Source: Acidovorax sp. (GTDB lineage: Bacteria > Pseudomonadota > Gammaproteobacteria > Burkholderiales > Burkholderiaceae_C). Taken from it: a stretch of 64,000 bases of DNA. How positions within the stretch are numbered: position 1 is the first letter of the stretch; each line of letters begins with the position of its first letter. A program made the translations under genes and the position numbers. Shown piece by piece: positions 19,326 to 30,296 of this stretch. The notes under the pieces are model-generated. The model was not told where the DNA came from, did no database searches, and saw only the letters and a program-made list of their open reading frames with translations. Location of the stretch: NCBI RefSeq assembly GCF_027492855.1, contig NZ_JAPUDY010000051.1, positions 1 to 64,000 on the forward strand, written 5' to 3'.

Positions 19326-21089
19326 TCAGAAGCTTTCCCATTCGTCGTCGTTGCCGCCTGCGCCCTTGGCCGGTGCCGGGGCGGGGCTTTGCGCGGCCGC
19401 CTTGGGCGCGGACAGGCTGGCCTTGGGCTTGGCTGTTGTTGTGGCCTTGAAGCCGCCGCTCTTGGCCGGGCTGCTGCGTGGGGGGGTGTAGGCAGGCGCT
19501 GCAATGGGCGCCCGCGCTGCCATCGCCGCGTTTGCGCTGCGGGTGGCATTGGCGTCGAGCTTGAAGACAGCCACGGCGTTGACCAGTTCGCCCGCCTGGG
19601 CGCTCAGCGCGCTGGCAGCGGCGGCCATTTCTTCCACCAGGGCAGCGTTTTGCTGGGTGGCTTGGTCCATCTGTGTGACGGCCTCGCCCACCTGGCTGAC
19701 GCCTGCGCTTTGTTCGCTGCTGGCGGCGCTGATCTCGCCCATGATGTCGGTCACGCGGCGGATGGCGCTCACCACTTCGCTCATGGTGGCGCCGGCCTTG
19801 TCCACCAGGGCCGTGCCTTGTTCCACCCGCTCCACGCTGTCGGTGATCAGGGTCTTGATTTCCTTGGCGGCTTCGGCGCTGCGTCCGGCCAGGTTGCGCA
19901 CCTCACCAGCCACCACCGCAAAGCCCCGGCCCTGCTCGCCTGCGCGGGCAGCTTCCACAGCGGCGTTCAATGCCAGGATGTTGGTCTGGAAGGCGATGCC
20001 GTCGATCACGCTGATGATGTCGGCGATCTTGTTGCTGCTGGCGTTGATGCCCTTCATGGTCTGCACCACTTCGGCCACCACGTCGCCGCCCTGCACCGCC
20101 ACGGTAGATGCACTCACAGCCAATTGGTTGGCCGCCCTGGCGTTGTCGGCGTTTTGCTTGACGGTGGAGCCCAGCTCTTCCATCGAAGCGGCCGTTTGCT
20201 CCAGCGCGCTGGCCTGCTGCTCGGTGCGGGCCGACAGGTCGTTGTTGCCCGAGGCGATCTGCGAGCTGGCCGAGGCCACACCTTCGGCGTTGGTGCGTAC
20301 GGTGGCCACCGTGTTCACCAGGCTGTGCTGCATGCGCTGCAGCGAGCTGAGCAACTGGCTGGTTTCGTCCTTGCCGTTCACTTCGATCTGGCCGCTCAAA
20401 TCGCCTGCGGCCACGCGGTCGGCAATGTCCACCGCCTGGGCCAAGGGGCGGGTGATGGAGCGGATGATGCTGATAGCCAGGAAGATGGCCACCAGGAGGG
20501 ACAAGGCACCCGCAATCAACACGTCGCGCTGCAGGGCACCGGCTGCTGCTTCAGCCCGCGCACCAGACTGAACAGCCGTCTGCCCCTGAAATTCCATCTG
20601 CTCCCGGATCAGCCTCTGGTATTCCTGCCGGACAGGGAGCACCTTTTCATTGAGCACCTTCACGGCAGCATCCTTTTGCCCCTGCTGGATCAGCGCCATA
20701 TATTCATCGCCCACCTTGACGAAGGCCGCTCGGCTTTCCTGCACGCGCGCCAAGAGTTCTTTGCCCTTGGGGCTGCTGACAAGGGCCGAGATGATCTTGA
20801 GCTGCTCGGCAGTGGACACGCGGGCCGCCGCCACGCGATCAATAGATGCCTTGATAGCCGCCTCATCGGTGCTGATCGCCATGTCACGGAACTGAACGGA
20901 CTGGGCGTTGACCCCTTCCGCAAATGAAGCCGCTGCCCTGATGATGGGCACTCGCCGTTCGGTGACATCATTGAGCGCGGTGTGCTGCTCTGCAGATCGC
21001 AGAAGGGCCACGCCCCCCAGCACCATCAAGAGCAGCACCATGGCTGCGAACCCGGCGATGAGCCGGGTGGAAATTTTCCATTGGTTCAT
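19326..21089 (-). CDS. methyl-accepting chemotaxis protein (MCP 2)
   Basis: Chemoreceptor of 587 aa with TM1 (about 8-30), a periplasmic 4HB_MCP-like domain, TM2 (about 190-212), HAMP ([22 protein letters not shown]) and the conserved signalling hairpin ([20 protein letters not shown]). A Pro/Ala/Lys-rich linker leads to the C-terminal pentapeptide EWESF, the CheR/CheB tether. It lies 50 bp downstream of cheW on the same strand, so both may be cotranscribed. Ligand unknown. Confidence 0.94.
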   Translation of the reverse strand: MNQWKISTRLIAGFAAMVLLLMVLGGVALLRSAEQHTALNDVTERRVPIIRAAASFAEGVNAQSVQFRDMAISTDEAAIKASIDRVAAARVSTAEQLKIISALVSSPKGKELLARVQESRAAFVKVGDEYMALIQQGQKDAAVKVLNEKVLPVRQEYQRLIREQMEFQGQTAVQSGARAEAAAGALQRDVLIAGALSLLVAIFLAISIIRSITRPLAQAVDIADRVAAGDLSGQIEVNGKDETSQLLSSLQRMQHSLVNTVATVRTNAEGVASASSQIASGNNDLSARTEQQASALEQTAASMEELGSTVKQNADNARAANQLAVSASTVAVQGGDVVAEVVQTMKGINASSNKIADIISVIDGIAFQTNILALNAAVEAARAGEQGRGFAVVAGEVRNLAGRSAEAAKEIKTLITDSVERVEQGTALVDKAGATMSEVVSAIRRVTDIMGEISAASSEQSAGVSQVGEAVTQMDQATQQNAALVEEMAAAASALSAQAGELVNAVAVFKLDANATRSANAAMAARAPIAAPAYTPPRSSPAKSGGFKATTTAKPKASLSAPKAAAQSPAPAPAKGAGGNDDEWESF

Positions 21090-21139
21090 GCTGCTTCTCC
21101 TCTGTGTGGATCTTTTATGGATAGCTGTTGATCGGTACG

Positions 21140-21652
21140 TTACCGCTGCGCGGCATTTGCCACCAGCCCTATTTCGTCGCGGCCAAGCAACGCTTCGATG
21201 TCCATCATGATCAGCATGCGATCGCCCAGGCTGGCGATGCCGACGATGAAGGCGGGGTCCACATGGCCCTGGCGCTCGAACTGCGGCGCAGGCTTGATCA
21301 CGTCGGGCATGAGGGTGACCACATCGGCCACGGCATCGACCACCGCGCCGATCACGGCGGAGCCAATGTCAAGGATGATGACCACCGTGAAATCGGTGTA
21401 GTTCGCCTCGGGGCACTGCAGCTTCACGCGCAGGTCCAGGATGGGAACGATGGTGCCGCGCAGATTGATCACGCCCCGGATGAAGTCCGGCGAATTCGCC
21501 AGGCGCGTGGGCGGCTCGTACGAGCGGATTTCCTGCACCCGCAGGATGTCGATGCCGTATTCCTCCGCCCCCAGGCGGAACGTCAGGTATTCACCCGCCA
21601 AAACCTCGGCAGGGGGAGGCTCAGCACGTTCAGAGGTCGATGAAGCAATCAT
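21140..21652 (-). CDS. cheW: chemotaxis adaptor protein CheW
   Basis: Couples MCPs to the CheA kinase. The 170-aa protein has the CheW SH3-like fold: [26 protein letters not shown] begins at about residue 22, then [20 protein letters not shown] (about 56-75) and [16 protein letters not shown] at 21652 is chosen; a TTG twelve codons upstream is also open. No cheA is in the window, so it must work with a kinase encoded elsewhere. It precedes MCP 2 by 50 bp. Confidence 0.93.
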   Translation of the reverse strand: MIASSTSERAEPPPAEVLAGEYLTFRLGAEEYGIDILRVQEIRSYEPPTRLANSPDFIRGVINLRGTIVPILDLRVKLQCPEANYTDFTVVIILDIGSAVIGAVVDAVADVVTLMPDVIKPAPQFERQGHVDPAFIVGIASLGDRMLIMMDIEALLGRDEIGLVANAAQR

Positions 21653-21941
21653 GGCGCGAGCTTTCAGAGTCAAGGGGTCGTTCAGCAAGGCATGCGGTTC
21701 GTTTCATCGAATTTCCAGCGAATTCCGCGTTATGCGTTGAAAGCATATCAGTGATGGGTTGCATTTGATAACATTTTTTCGCGCCACTGATAGCATTTTT
21801 TTGCCAGCCTCTCGCGCCCCTCGCGCCGGGCAGGAATTGGAGAGCTAGCTCCATTTCCACCCCCGGCCGTTCGCCAAAAAAATGCTACCTTCTGCGGCAG
21901 CCGCAACCCCTTGTGCGCCCCCGATTTGAAACGACCGATTG

Positions 21942-22748
21942 ATGCCCCTCTTCAACAAGAAAGACACCGAACCCGACCACATGCCGCCGCCGGGCCTGCC
22001 ACTGCTGGCGCTGGAGCTGCGGGCCCCTTGGGAGTTCGGCGCGGTGTTGCCGGCCTGGCCCGTGCTGCAGCGCGCCCCGCTGGGCGACGGGCATGCGGTC
22101 ATCGTGTTTCCCGGCCTCACGGCGGGCGACGCCACCACCGTGCCGCTGCGCCGCTACCTCGAATCACGCAACTACGAAACCCTGGGCTGGGGCCAGGGCC
22201 TGAACCTGGGCCCGCGTGAAGGCGTGCTCGACAACGCCAAGCGCCAACTGCAAGCCGCCTACGACGCCAGCGGCGGCAAGGTGAGCCTGGTGGGCTGGAG
22301 CCTGGGCGGCATCTACGCCCGCGAGCTGGCCAAGGAGATGCCCGAGCTGGTGCGCTGCGTGATGACCCTGGGCACACCCTTTGCGGGCCCGCACACCTCC
22401 ACCAACGCCTGGCGCATCTACCAGTTCGCCAGCGGCCGCAGCGTCGAGCGCGAAGCCGAGAGCTACAACCTGCCCGAGGCCCCACCCGTGCCCACCAGCA
22501 GCATCTACTCGCGCAGCGACGGCGTGGTGGCCTGGCGCGGCAGCATCCAGGCGCCCGCCCGCCACAACCCGCACACCGAAAACATCGAGGTGGTTGCCAG
22601 CCACTTCGGCATCGGCCTGAACCCCAGCGCCTGGTGGGCCGTGGCCGACCGCCTGAGCCAGCCCCAAGGCCCCGGCGTGGTGTGGCAGCCCTTCCAGCGC
22701 CCCCAGTTGCCGGGCATGCACCTGATCTTCCCGGATCCGCACCGCTGA
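21942..22748 (+). CDS. alpha/beta hydrolase
   Basis: A 268-aa alpha/beta-hydrolase fold protein without a signal peptide. The nucleophile elbow is GWSLGG (about residue 107-112, nucleophile Ser); the oxyanion strand is AVIVFPGLTAGDA. The segment TLGTPFAGPHTSTNAWRIYQ resembles lipase/PGAP1-like esterases. An Asp in YSRSDGVVAWRG and a His in VASHFGIG are candidates for the rest of the triad. It is inserted between MCP 3 and cheW on the opposite strand; the relation to chemotaxis is not evident. ATG 21942 is preferred over the adjacent TTG at 21939. Confidence 0.87.
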   Translation: MPLFNKKDTEPDHMPPPGLPLLALELRAPWEFGAVLPAWPVLQRAPLGDGHAVIVFPGLTAGDATTVPLRRYLESRNYETLGWGQGLNLGPREGVLDNAKRQLQAAYDASGGKVSLVGWSLGGIYARELAKEMPELVRCVMTLGTPFAGPHTSTNAWRIYQFASGRSVEREAESYNLPEAPPVPTSSIYSRSDGVVAWRGSIQAPARHNPHTENIEVVASHFGIGLNPSAWWAVADRLSQPQGPGVVWQPFQRPQLPGMHLIFPDPHR

Positions 22749-22767
22749 GGCGCCCCCGCCACCACAC

Positions 22768-22811
22768 AACAAAAAGCACGCAGAAGGCCTTGCCCTCTGC
22801 GTGCTTTGTTT
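22768..22811. terminator. Bidirectional terminator between alpha/beta hydrolase and MCP 3
   Basis: AAGCACGCAGA (about 22774-22784) pairs with TCTGCGTGCTT (about 22796-22806), with A and T tracts outside. It serves the convergent hydrolase and MCP 3, and is a near copy of the MCP 2 terminator. Confidence 0.87.
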
Positions 22812-22860
22812 TTGATAGCTGCTAGCGCTTATCCATCAAGCGCTAGCGGCCATTTTTTCC
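22808..22860. repeat. Palindromic repeat copy 6 (MCP 3 3' flank)
   Basis: GTTTTTGATAGCTGCTAGCG, then CTTATCCATCAAGCGCTAGCGGCC. It is one of the best-conserved copies and is almost identical to copy 5. Confidence 0.92.
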
Positions 22861-22881
22861 ATCAGCGCCTGGCGCCCTCGC

Positions 22882-24666
22882 TCAGAAGCTCTCCCATTCG
22901 TCGTCGTTGCCGCCTGCGCTCTTGGCGGGTGCGGGTGCCGGGCTTTGCGCTGCCGCCTTGGGTGCGGCCAGGTTTGCCTTGGGTTTGGCGGCTGTCTTGA
23001 GGCCGCCGCCCACCTTGGCCGGAGCGCTGCGCGCAGGGGTGTAGGCGGGTGCGGCAATGGGTGCACGGGCCACCGGAGCCGCTGCGGCGCTGGCGTCGAG
23101 CTTGAAGACAGCCACGGCGTTGACCAATTCACCCGCCTGGGCATTCAGCGCACTGGCGGCGGCGGCCATTTCTTCCACCAAAGCCGCATTCTGCTGGGTG
23201 GCCTGGTCCATTTGTGTGACGGCCTCGCCCACCTGGCTGACGCCTGCGCTTTGTTCGCCGCTGGCTGCGCTGATCTCGCCCATGATGTCGGTCACCCGGC
23301 GGATGGCCCCCACCACTTCGCTCATGGTGGCGCCTGCCTTGTCCACCTGGGCCGTGCCTTGTTCTACCCGCTCCACGCTGTCGGTAATCAGGGTCTTGAT
23401 TTCCTTGGCGGCTTCGGCGCTGCGCTGGGCCAGACTGCGCACTTCGCCTGCCACCACCGCAAAGCCCCTGCCCTGCTCGCCCGCCCGGGCGGCCTCGACG
23501 GCAGCGTTGAGCGCCAGGATGTTGGTCTGGAAGGCAATGCCGTCGATCACGCTGATGATGTCGGCAATCTTGTTGCTGCTGGCGTTGATGCCTTTCATGG
23601 TTTGCACCACTTCGGCCACCACGTCGCCGCCTTGCTGGGCCACGGTGGAGGCGCTGACAGCCAATTGGTTGGCGGCCCTGGCGTTGTCGGCGTTTTGTTT
23701 GACGGTGGAGCTGAGTTCTTCCATTGAAGCAGCGGTTTCCTGCAGCGCGCTGGCCTGCTGTTCGGTGCGGGCCGACAGGTCGTTGTTGCCCGAGGCGATC
23801 TGCGAGCTGGCCGAGGCCACACCTTCGGCATTGGTGCGCACCGTGGCCACCGTGTTCACCAGGCTGCGCCGCATCTCGCCCAGCGCGGCGAGCAGTTGGC
23901 CCATTTCGTCCTTGCCGCCAGGGGGCACTTCGGAGCTGAGATCCCCCCCAGCGATGGCACGCGTCGCCAGCACCGCCTGGTGCGCAGGCCGGGTGACGGA
24001 ACGGGTGATGCTGATGCCCAGAAGCGCCGCCAGCACCACACACAGGGTCAGTGCGCCCAACACCCAGTAGCGGGCCTGGGCGAAAACCTGGTGCGCGTCT
24101 TCATTCGCCTTGTCAGAAGCATCGGCGTTGATCTTTTTAAGCGCGCCCAGAACCTCGACCGTGCCCACAAAACGGGTTTCGGATTCACCAGCGTACAGCG
24201 CGGTCAGGGCATCGCCAGTGAGATCGCGCGTTTCGGAGGTGCTGAAATCCACACCCTTGGCGATGTCCATCATCTTTTCCTGGCTCGCGATGTAAGCGTC
24301 CTTGCGCTGCTTGTACAGCTGAAAGGCCGCCCTCTCTTCGGGCAGTGCGATGAGGGGTTCATACAGCGCTTCCAAGCGGCTCAGCTCCTTGCGGTGCGAA
24401 GCAATCTGCTCTGAAAACGCTTTGACCTCCGCCACGTTGTGCGAAGCGATCAGGCCGGCGTCAGCCCTGCGCAAGCGGTTGACTTGCACCCGCACATCTC
24501 CCATCTGCGACACGCTGGGCAGAAAATTGGTTGCGATCTCTTGGGTGTTGGCATCGATGCGTGACATCTGAAACAAGGCAATGACGCCGAGCATCACCGT
24601 CAGAAGCACCACCACCAAAAAGCCTCCACCCAGCTTGAAACCGATGCGCAAGTCAGAAAATTTCAT
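22882..24666 (-). CDS. methyl-accepting chemotaxis protein (MCP 3)
   Basis: Chemoreceptor of 594 aa. TM1 (about 12-34), a four-helix-bundle periplasmic domain including [24 protein letters not shown]2 (about 190-212), HAMP ([18 protein letters not shown]) and the signalling domain. From the HAMP end onward it is nearly identical to MCP 2, including the Ala/Pro/Lys linker and the EWESF tether, while the sensory domain differs. Start ATG 24666 has an AGGAGT site. It converges on the alpha/beta hydrolase. Confidence 0.94.
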   Translation of the reverse strand: MKFSDLRIGFKLGGGFLVVVLLTVMLGVIALFQMSRIDANTQEIATNFLPSVSQMGDVRVQVNRLRRADAGLIASHNVAEVKAFSEQIASHRKELSRLEALYEPLIALPEERAAFQLYKQRKDAYIASQEKMMDIAKGVDFSTSETRDLTGDALTALYAGESETRFVGTVEVLGALKKINADASDKANEDAHQVFAQARYWVLGALTLCVVLAALLGISITRSVTRPAHQAVLATRAIAGGDLSSEVPPGGKDEMGQLLAALGEMRRSLVNTVATVRTNAEGVASASSQIASGNNDLSARTEQQASALQETAASMEELSSTVKQNADNARAANQLAVSASTVAQQGGDVVAEVVQTMKGINASSNKIADIISVIDGIAFQTNILALNAAVEAARAGEQGRGFAVVAGEVRSLAQRSAEAAKEIKTLITDSVERVEQGTAQVDKAGATMSEVVGAIRRVTDIMGEISAASGEQSAGVSQVGEAVTQMDQATQQNAALVEEMAAAASALNAQAGELVNAVAVFKLDASAAAAPVARAPIAAPAYTPARSAPAKVGGGLKTAAKPKANLAAPKAAAQSPAPAPAKSAGGNDDEWESF

Positions 24667-24811
24667 GAAGACTCCTCTTAGGACAACCGTGTGATGGGCG
24701 AACTTTTTGCAACAAATTACCCATATGGTTACCAAATCTAACGAAATTTGTACTTCGTGCTTCCCCTGAATTGCGGGAGCTTTTCACGGTAATTGCAGAA
24801 AACAACGACAA

Positions 24812-24846
24812 AAAAAAGCACGCCACCCTGTTCGGGTGGCGTGCTT
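24812..24846 (-). terminator. Terminator downstream of ppa
   Basis: Perfect stem AAGCACGCCACCC (24817-24829) / GGGTGGCGTGCTT (24834-24846) with a 4-nt loop; the A run at 24810-24816 gives the U run on the minus strand. Confidence 0.9.
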
Positions 24847-24900
24847 CAATTTTGATAGCTTCTTGCGCTTGCTATTCAAGCGTCGCAAGCGCTAAAAGGC
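24847..24900. repeat. Palindromic repeat copy 7 (ppa 3' flank)
   Basis: ATTTTGATAGCTTCTTGCGC, then TTGCTATTCAAGCGTCGCAAGCGC. A diverged copy between the ppa stop and its terminator. Confidence 0.82.
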
Positions 24901-24914
24901 AGCTTTGATCGACT

Positions 24915-25451
24915 TCAGGCCTGAGATTTCTTGTAGCTCTCGATGCCGTCCAAGACTTCCTTCTTGGCGGCGTCCAGGCCTTCCCAGCCCAGCACCTTGA
25001 CCCACTTGCCCTTTTCCAGGTCCTTGTAGTGCTCAAAGAAGTGTGCAATGGCGTTGCGGCGCATGGTGTTCACGTCGTCGATGGTCTTCCAGTGGTCGTA
25101 CATGGGCAAGATTTTGGACGTGGGCACGGCAATCACCTTGCCGTCCACACCGGCCTCGTCTTCCATCATCAGGATGCCCAGGGGGCGGCAGGTCACGACC
25201 ACGCCGGGGTGCAGTGGGTAAGGGGTGATCACCAGCACGTCCACCGGGTCGCCGTCGCCCGACAGCGTCTGCGGCACGTAGCCGTAGTTGGTGGGGTAGT
25301 GCATGGCCGTCGTCATGAAACGGTCCACAAAAATGGCGCCCGACTCCTTGTCCACTTCGTACTTGATCGGGTCGGCGTTCATCGGGATTTCGATGACGAC
25401 GTTAAAGCTATCGGGAATGTTCTTGCCTGGGGGGACGTTATTAAGGGACAT
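24915..25451 (-). CDS. ppa: soluble inorganic pyrophosphatase (family I)
   Basis: Hydrolyses pyrophosphate in the cytoplasm and so drives biosynthetic reactions. The 178-aa protein has the family I active-site series: E in [31 protein letters not shown], the signature DGDPVDVLV (about residues 65-73) and the later [11 protein letters not shown]-like and DDVN stretches. The true start is ATG 25451; the much longer open frame behind it is antisense to hppA. It diverges from hppA across a 270-bp gap. Confidence 0.96.
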   Translation of the reverse strand: MSLNNVPPGKNIPDSFNVVIEIPMNADPIKYEVDKESGAIFVDRFMTTAMHYPTNYGYVPQTLSGDGDPVDVLVITPYPLHPGVVVTCRPLGILMMEDEAGVDGKVIAVPTSKILPMYDHWKTIDDVNTMRRNAIAHFFEHYKDLEKGKWVKVLGWEGLDAAKKEVLDGIESYKKSQA

Positions 25452-25721
25452 GTCTTTGGATAGTGGTTGGATAACGGTAACCCGCGAGGCACCGCGCGCT
25501 GATGCAACGCAACGAAGTGTCGGGATTAACCCTGATTTTAGGCGCACGCCCCTTTCTGCCCGCTTGCAAACTGCGGTTTGGCTGTAAATTGGGCCTGTTG
25601 GCCAATCGACTCCTTGCCCTTTGTGGCGCTCGGGAGCACGAGGAAGCAACGCAACGGAAGCACCACCGTCCTGCGTTGTGATGTTTCCTTCCGTGCAACT
25701 GAATATTCCAAGGAGTGACGA

Positions 25722-27803
25722 ATGGCTGGAAATACAGCGCTGACTGCCCCTCTGATACTGGCTCTGGTTTGCGGATTGATTGCGGTGGCTTACGGCATCT
25801 GGGCGCGGGGATGGATCCTCGCCAAAGACCCAGGCAATGCCCGCATGCAAGAGATTGCCGCCGCCATCCAGGCCGGTGCAGCGGCTTACCTCGCCCGCCA
25901 GTACAAGACCATCGCCATCGTCGGCGTGGTGCTGACGGTTCTCATCGGCGTTTTTCTCGACGGCACCACGGCGGTGGGTTTTGTGGTGGGTGCGGTGCTC
26001 TCGGGCGCTTGCGGCTTCATCGGCATGAATGTCTCGGTGCGCGCCAACGTGCGCACGGCGCAGGCGGCCACACAGGGCATTGGCCCCGCGCTTGATGTGG
26101 CGTTTCGCGGCGGCGCCATCACCGGCATGCTGGTGGTGGGGCTGGGGCTCTTGGGCGTCACGGGCTTTTATTGGTTTTTGGCGGGCAACGGCAACCTCAC
26201 GCCCACCGCCAACCTGGCCACGCTGCTCAACCCGCTGATCGGTTTTGCCTTTGGCTCCTCGCTGATCTCCATCTTTGCGCGCCTGGGCGGCGGCATCTTC
26301 ACCAAGGGCGCTGACGTGGGCGCCGACCTGGTGGGCAAGGTCGAGGCGGGCATCCCCGAGGACGACCCGCGCAACCCCGCCGTGATCGCCGACAACGTGG
26401 GCGACAACGTGGGCGACTGCGCAGGCATGGCGGCCGACCTGTTCGAGACCTACGCGGTCACGCTGATCGCCACCATGGTGCTGGGGGCCTTGTTGGTGGC
26501 CACGGCGCCAGTCAACGCCGTGGTGTATCCGCTGGCGCTGGGCGCGGTGTCCATCGTGGCGTCCATCATCGGCTGCTTCTTCGTGAAGGCCTCGCCCGGC
26601 ATGAAGAACGTGATGCCCGCGCTGTACAAAGGCCTGGCGATTGCCGGTGTGCTTTCGCTCATCGCCTTCTACTTCGTCACGCTGTGGATCATTCCGGACA
26701 ACGCCATCGCCGCCAGCGGCAGCCAGTTGCGGCTGTTTGGCGCCTGCGCCACGGGCCTGGTGCTGACGGCGGCGCTGGTGTGGATCACCGAGTTCTACAC
26801 CGGCACGCAGTATTCGCCCGTGCAGCACATCGCCCAAGCGTCCACCACGGGCCACGGCACCAACATCATCGCGGGCCTGGGGGTGTCGATGCGCTCCACG
26901 GCCTGGCCCGTGATTTTTGTGTGCGGGGCCATCATCGCGTCCTACAGCCTGGCGGGCCTGTATGGCATTGCGGTGGCGGCGACGGCCATGCTGAGCATGG
27001 CGGGCATCGTGGTGGCACTGGATGCCTACGGCCCCATCACCGACAACGCCGGTGGCATTGCCGAGATGGCCGAGCTGCCCAGCAGCGTGCGCGACATCAC
27101 CGACCCACTGGACGCCGTGGGCAACACCACCAAGGCCGTGACCAAGGGCTACGCCATCGGCTCGGCCGGGCTGGCTTCGCTGGTGCTGTTTGCCGACTAC
27201 ACGCACAAGCTCGAAACCTATGGCAAATCGATCAGTTTTGACCTGTCCGACCCGCTGGTCATCGTGGGGCTGTTCATCGGTGGCCTGATCCCCTACCTGT
27301 TCGGCGCCATGGCCATGGAGGCCGTGGGCCGCGCCGCCGGGGCCGTGGTGGTGGAGGTGCGCCGCCAGTTCAGCACCATCAAGGGCATCATGGACGGCAC
27401 GGGCAAGCCCGAGTACGGCAAGGCCGTGGACATGCTGACCACCGCCGCCATCAAAGAGATGGTGATCCCCAGCCTGCTGCCCGTGATCGCGCCCATCGTC
27501 GTGGGCCTGCTGCTGGGGCCGAAGGCGCTGGGCGGGTTGCTGATGGGCACCATCGTCACCGGGCTCTTCGTGGCCATCAGCATGTGCACGGGCGGCGGTG
27601 CCTGGGACAACGCCAAGAAGTACATCGAAGACGGCCACCACGGCGGCAAGGGCAGTGAGGCCCACAAGGCAGCCGTGACGGGCGATACCGTGGGCGACCC
27701 CTACAAAGACACGGCAGGCCCCGCCATCAACCCCTTGATCAAGATCATCAACATCGTGGCGCTGCTGATCGTGCCGCTGGTGGTCAAGTTCCACGGCGGG
27801 TAA
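25722..27803 (+). CDS. hppA: proton-translocating membrane pyrophosphatase (K+-insensitive type)
   Basis: Integral membrane enzyme that couples PPi hydrolysis to proton export. The 693-aa protein has about 16 TM helices and the catalytic segments [21 protein letters not shown] split by family spacing (about 204-224), [19 protein letters not shown] (about 226-244), and the third acidic cluster near the C-terminus ([21 protein letters not shown]). The motif [10 protein letters not shown] carries Lys where K+-dependent enzymes have Ala, which predicts a K+-independent H+ pump. Ribosome site AAGGAG is 7 nt before ATG. It ends at a strong terminator. Confidence 0.96.
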   Translation: MAGNTALTAPLILALVCGLIAVAYGIWARGWILAKDPGNARMQEIAAAIQAGAAAYLARQYKTIAIVGVVLTVLIGVFLDGTTAVGFVVGAVLSGACGFIGMNVSVRANVRTAQAATQGIGPALDVAFRGGAITGMLVVGLGLLGVTGFYWFLAGNGNLTPTANLATLLNPLIGFAFGSSLISIFARLGGGIFTKGADVGADLVGKVEAGIPEDDPRNPAVIADNVGDNVGDCAGMAADLFETYAVTLIATMVLGALLVATAPVNAVVYPLALGAVSIVASIIGCFFVKASPGMKNVMPALYKGLAIAGVLSLIAFYFVTLWIIPDNAIAASGSQLRLFGACATGLVLTAALVWITEFYTGTQYSPVQHIAQASTTGHGTNIIAGLGVSMRSTAWPVIFVCGAIIASYSLAGLYGIAVAATAMLSMAGIVVALDAYGPITDNAGGIAEMAELPSSVRDITDPLDAVGNTTKAVTKGYAIGSAGLASLVLFADYTHKLETYGKSISFDLSDPLVIVGLFIGGLIPYLFGAMAMEAVGRAAGAVVVEVRRQFSTIKGIMDGTGKPEYGKAVDMLTTAAIKEMVIPSLLPVIAPIVVGLLLGPKALGGLLMGTIVTGLFVAISMCTGGGAWDNAKKYIEDGHHGGKGSEAHKAAVTGDTVGDPYKDTAGPAINPLIKIINIVALLIVPLVVKFHGG

Positions 27804-27825
27804 AGCCGCGTTTCTAGAGGAATAC

Positions 27826-27847
27826 CGGGGGGCTTCGGCCCCCTTTG
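27826..27847 (+). terminator. Terminator downstream of hppA
   Basis: GGGGGGC (27827-27833), TTCG tetraloop, GCCCCC (27838-27843), then TTT. The T run is short. Confidence 0.75.
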
Positions 27848-27886
27848 CCGCTTACCATCAGCGGCATCGGTATCCTTGCAGAGAAG

Positions 27887-30238
27887 ATGGACTTGAAACA
27901 CACCGCCCCGCCTGCCCCAACCCCCTTCGCAAACAACGCCACGCTGTACCAGCGCATCGTGCAGGGCGTGCTGGCGGATGCAAGGCATCTGATGGAGCGG
28001 GTCGCCGAGGCCACGCGCATGTCCTTGCAGGCGCGCCAGGACCAGGCCCGCACGCCGGGCGAGCACCACGCCATGCACGAAGCCCGCCAGCAGCTCACGC
28101 GGCTCGCGTCCGTGATGGGCGAACGCTACACCGATGCGCTGCGCAAGGCCTTCGACAAGGAAACCGCCCCACGGGAAGAAAAAGCCACGCGCTCCCTGTT
28201 CACCGTCCATTTCGACGAACTGGAGCTGATGGACGAAACCCAGATCAGCGACAGCGTGGAGCGCGCGCGCGCCCGGCAGGTGCTGATCTCTGCCGTGGAG
28301 GGGCCGCTGGCCGACCTCGACGCCCTGGTGTGCGCGGCCCAGGGGCTGCAGCAGGTGCGCCCCGAGCACAACCCCCTGCGCCCCGACGTCTTCCTGCAGG
28401 CACTGCAAGCCGTGATGTCGCAGATGCAGGTCACAGAACAAGTGCGGCACGACTGGATCGGCCACATGGCCCAGGCGCTGGGCAACGAATTGCGCACGCT
28501 CTACCTGGCGTTGATCGACCAGTACAAACAAAGCGGCGTGCAACCCGTGGGCTATGCCATGCGCCAGGCCGACGGCCAGTATGTGTACATCCCGCCGACC
28601 GAAGGCGGTGCCTCGCCTGGCTTTGCGATCGACTCGGACCGGTTCACGTCGTCGCAGGCCGCCGACCCGCTGCTCACGCTCGACAGCCTGCGCCGCCTGC
28701 TGCTGGGCGAGCTGGGCGACAGCGCTGCGCACATCAAGGTGCCCGCACCCGGCGAGAGCTTCTCCGAACGCTTCGCGCGCGAGTTCGAGAACCCGGACCA
28801 GCTCCCCCAGATCACGGCCCCTGAGCCCCTGGATTTCGCCGCCACCGTGCCCGCCGCCTTCGAAGCGCTGCAGGAGATGGACCAGGTCGGCCAGATGATG
28901 GAGCGCCTGGGCAACCAGCGCGCCCAGGCGGGCGAAGGCGGCGACCCTGCAGCCGCGCCGCGCCAGCACACCGGGGGGCTGGCGCAGGCCCTGAGCACCG
29001 AGGTGGTGGCGCTGATGGTGGAGAACATCGCGCGCGACAACCGGCTGCTGTGGCCCGTGCAGCAATTCATCCGCGCCCTGGAGCCCGCCCTGATGCAACT
29101 GGCGCTGGTCGACACCCGGTTCTTCAGCACCAAGGAGCACCCGGCGCGCCGCCTGCTGCAGGACATCACCGAACGCAGCCAGGCCTTTGACAACACCGAG
29201 GCGCCCGATTTCCAGGACTTCATGCGCTCGCTGATGGACGTCGCAGGCCCGCTGGCCTCCGACCCCATCGAGGGGCCGGACGATTTCGAGCAGGTGTTGG
29301 AGCAATTGCACGCCCAATGGGCAAGCCAAGAGCAGGCGCGCAAGCAGGAACGCCAGCGCGCCATCAACGCGCTGCAGCACGCCGAGCAGCGCCACCTGCT
29401 GGCCGCCAAGATCTCGCGCGACATCTGGTTGCTGCCGGACATCGGCAAGATGCCCGACGCCATCTCCCGCTTCCTGCTTGGCCCGTGGGCCCAGGTGATG
29501 GCCGAGGCACGCCTGACGGACACCACCAACAGCACCGACCCCAGCCGCTACCAGGAGCTGGTGGACGCCCTGATCTGGAGCGCCCAGCCCGAGCTGACCC
29601 GCAAGAACACCGGCCAATTGGCACGCCTGCTGCCCAAACTGCTACCCAAGTTGCGCGATGGCCTCGCGTCCATCGACTACCCGGCCGAGCGGACCGAAGC
29701 CGTTTTTGAGCTGCTGATGCAACTGCACCAACAGGCCTTCAAGTCCGGCCCAAGGCCCGCGGCAGCACCCGCCTCGCCATCCGCTGCAGCCGCCCGGCCC
29801 GCCGGTGCGCCGCCGGTGGCGCAGCAATCCGCCGCCGCCCTTTTGGACGACGACGAGCCCTGGGTCGCCCCTGCCGAGGCGAGGGAATCAGGCTTCATGG
29901 AATCCTCGCAGTCCCCCGAATCCGAAAGCCCGGAACCCCTGCTGATGCCCGCCGCGGGCGATGCCCCTGCACGCCCCCCGCTGGCCATCGGCAACTGGGT
30001 CAACCTGCTGGTGGCGGGTCGCTGGGAGCGCACCCAGTTGTCCTGGATCGGCTCGAACGGCAACCTCTTCCTCTTCACCAGCGCCTCCGGTCGCACCCAG
30101 TCGATGACCCTGCGGCTGGTCGACCGGCTCATCCAGCAAGGCGCGATACACGTGCTCACCCAGCAGCCCGTGGTGGACGGCGCCCTGGACGCCGTGGCCC
30201 AGGCCGCCATGCGCAACAGCATGGACAGCAAGATGTGA
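27887..30238 (+). CDS. DUF1631 domain protein
   Basis: A 783-aa cytoplasmic protein of the DUF1631 family, common in Beta- and Gammaproteobacteria and of unknown function; such genes are sometimes wrongly labelled thymidine phosphorylase. Mostly helical and rich in Gln, Glu and Ala; it opens with LYQRIVQGVLADARHLMERV. A long low-complexity Ala/Pro stretch spans about 620-690, and the C-terminal globular piece has WVNLLVAGRWERTQLSWIG ... LFLFTSASGRTQSMTLRLVDR, reminiscent of PilZ-type strands. ATG 27887 follows GAGAAG. It is monocistronic and followed by a palindromic repeat. Confidence 0.85.
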   Translation: MDLKHTAPPAPTPFANNATLYQRIVQGVLADARHLMERVAEATRMSLQARQDQARTPGEHHAMHEARQQLTRLASVMGERYTDALRKAFDKETAPREEKATRSLFTVHFDELELMDETQISDSVERARARQVLISAVEGPLADLDALVCAAQGLQQVRPEHNPLRPDVFLQALQAVMSQMQVTEQVRHDWIGHMAQALGNELRTLYLALIDQYKQSGVQPVGYAMRQADGQYVYIPPTEGGASPGFAIDSDRFTSSQAADPLLTLDSLRRLLLGELGDSAAHIKVPAPGESFSERFAREFENPDQLPQITAPEPLDFAATVPAAFEALQEMDQVGQMMERLGNQRAQAGEGGDPAAAPRQHTGGLAQALSTEVVALMVENIARDNRLLWPVQQFIRALEPALMQLALVDTRFFSTKEHPARRLLQDITERSQAFDNTEAPDFQDFMRSLMDVAGPLASDPIEGPDDFEQVLEQLHAQWASQEQARKQERQRAINALQHAEQRHLLAAKISRDIWLLPDIGKMPDAISRFLLGPWAQVMAEARLTDTTNSTDPSRYQELVDALIWSAQPELTRKNTGQLARLLPKLLPKLRDGLASIDYPAERTEAVFELLMQLHQQAFKSGPRPAAAPASPSAAAARPAGAPPVAQQSAAALLDDDEPWVAPAEARESGFMESSQSPESESPEPLLMPAAGDAPARPPLAIGNWVNLLVAGRWERTQLSWIGSNGNLFLFTSASGRTQSMTLRLVDRLIQQGAIHVLTQQPVVDGALDAVAQAAMRNSMDSKM

Positions 30239-30296
30239 TTGCTATTAAATTAATAGCTGCTAGCGCTTGATATACAAGCGCTAGCAGCCTTTTTTG
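30239..30296. repeat. Palindromic repeat copy 8 (between DUF1631 gene and tetR-type gene)
   Basis: TTAATAGCTGCTAGCGCTTG, then ATATACAAGCGCTAGCAGCC, followed by TTTTTT. Near-perfect palindrome directly between two convergent stop codons, so it can also serve as a terminator. Confidence 0.9.

Noticed and set aside
24915-27794. A 959-codon minus-strand open frame continuing upstream of ppa
   Set aside because: Only the last 178 codons match pyrophosphatase; the rest is antisense to the clearly conserved hppA and is low-complexity His/Arg/Gly-rich, an artefact of G+C-rich codon usage.
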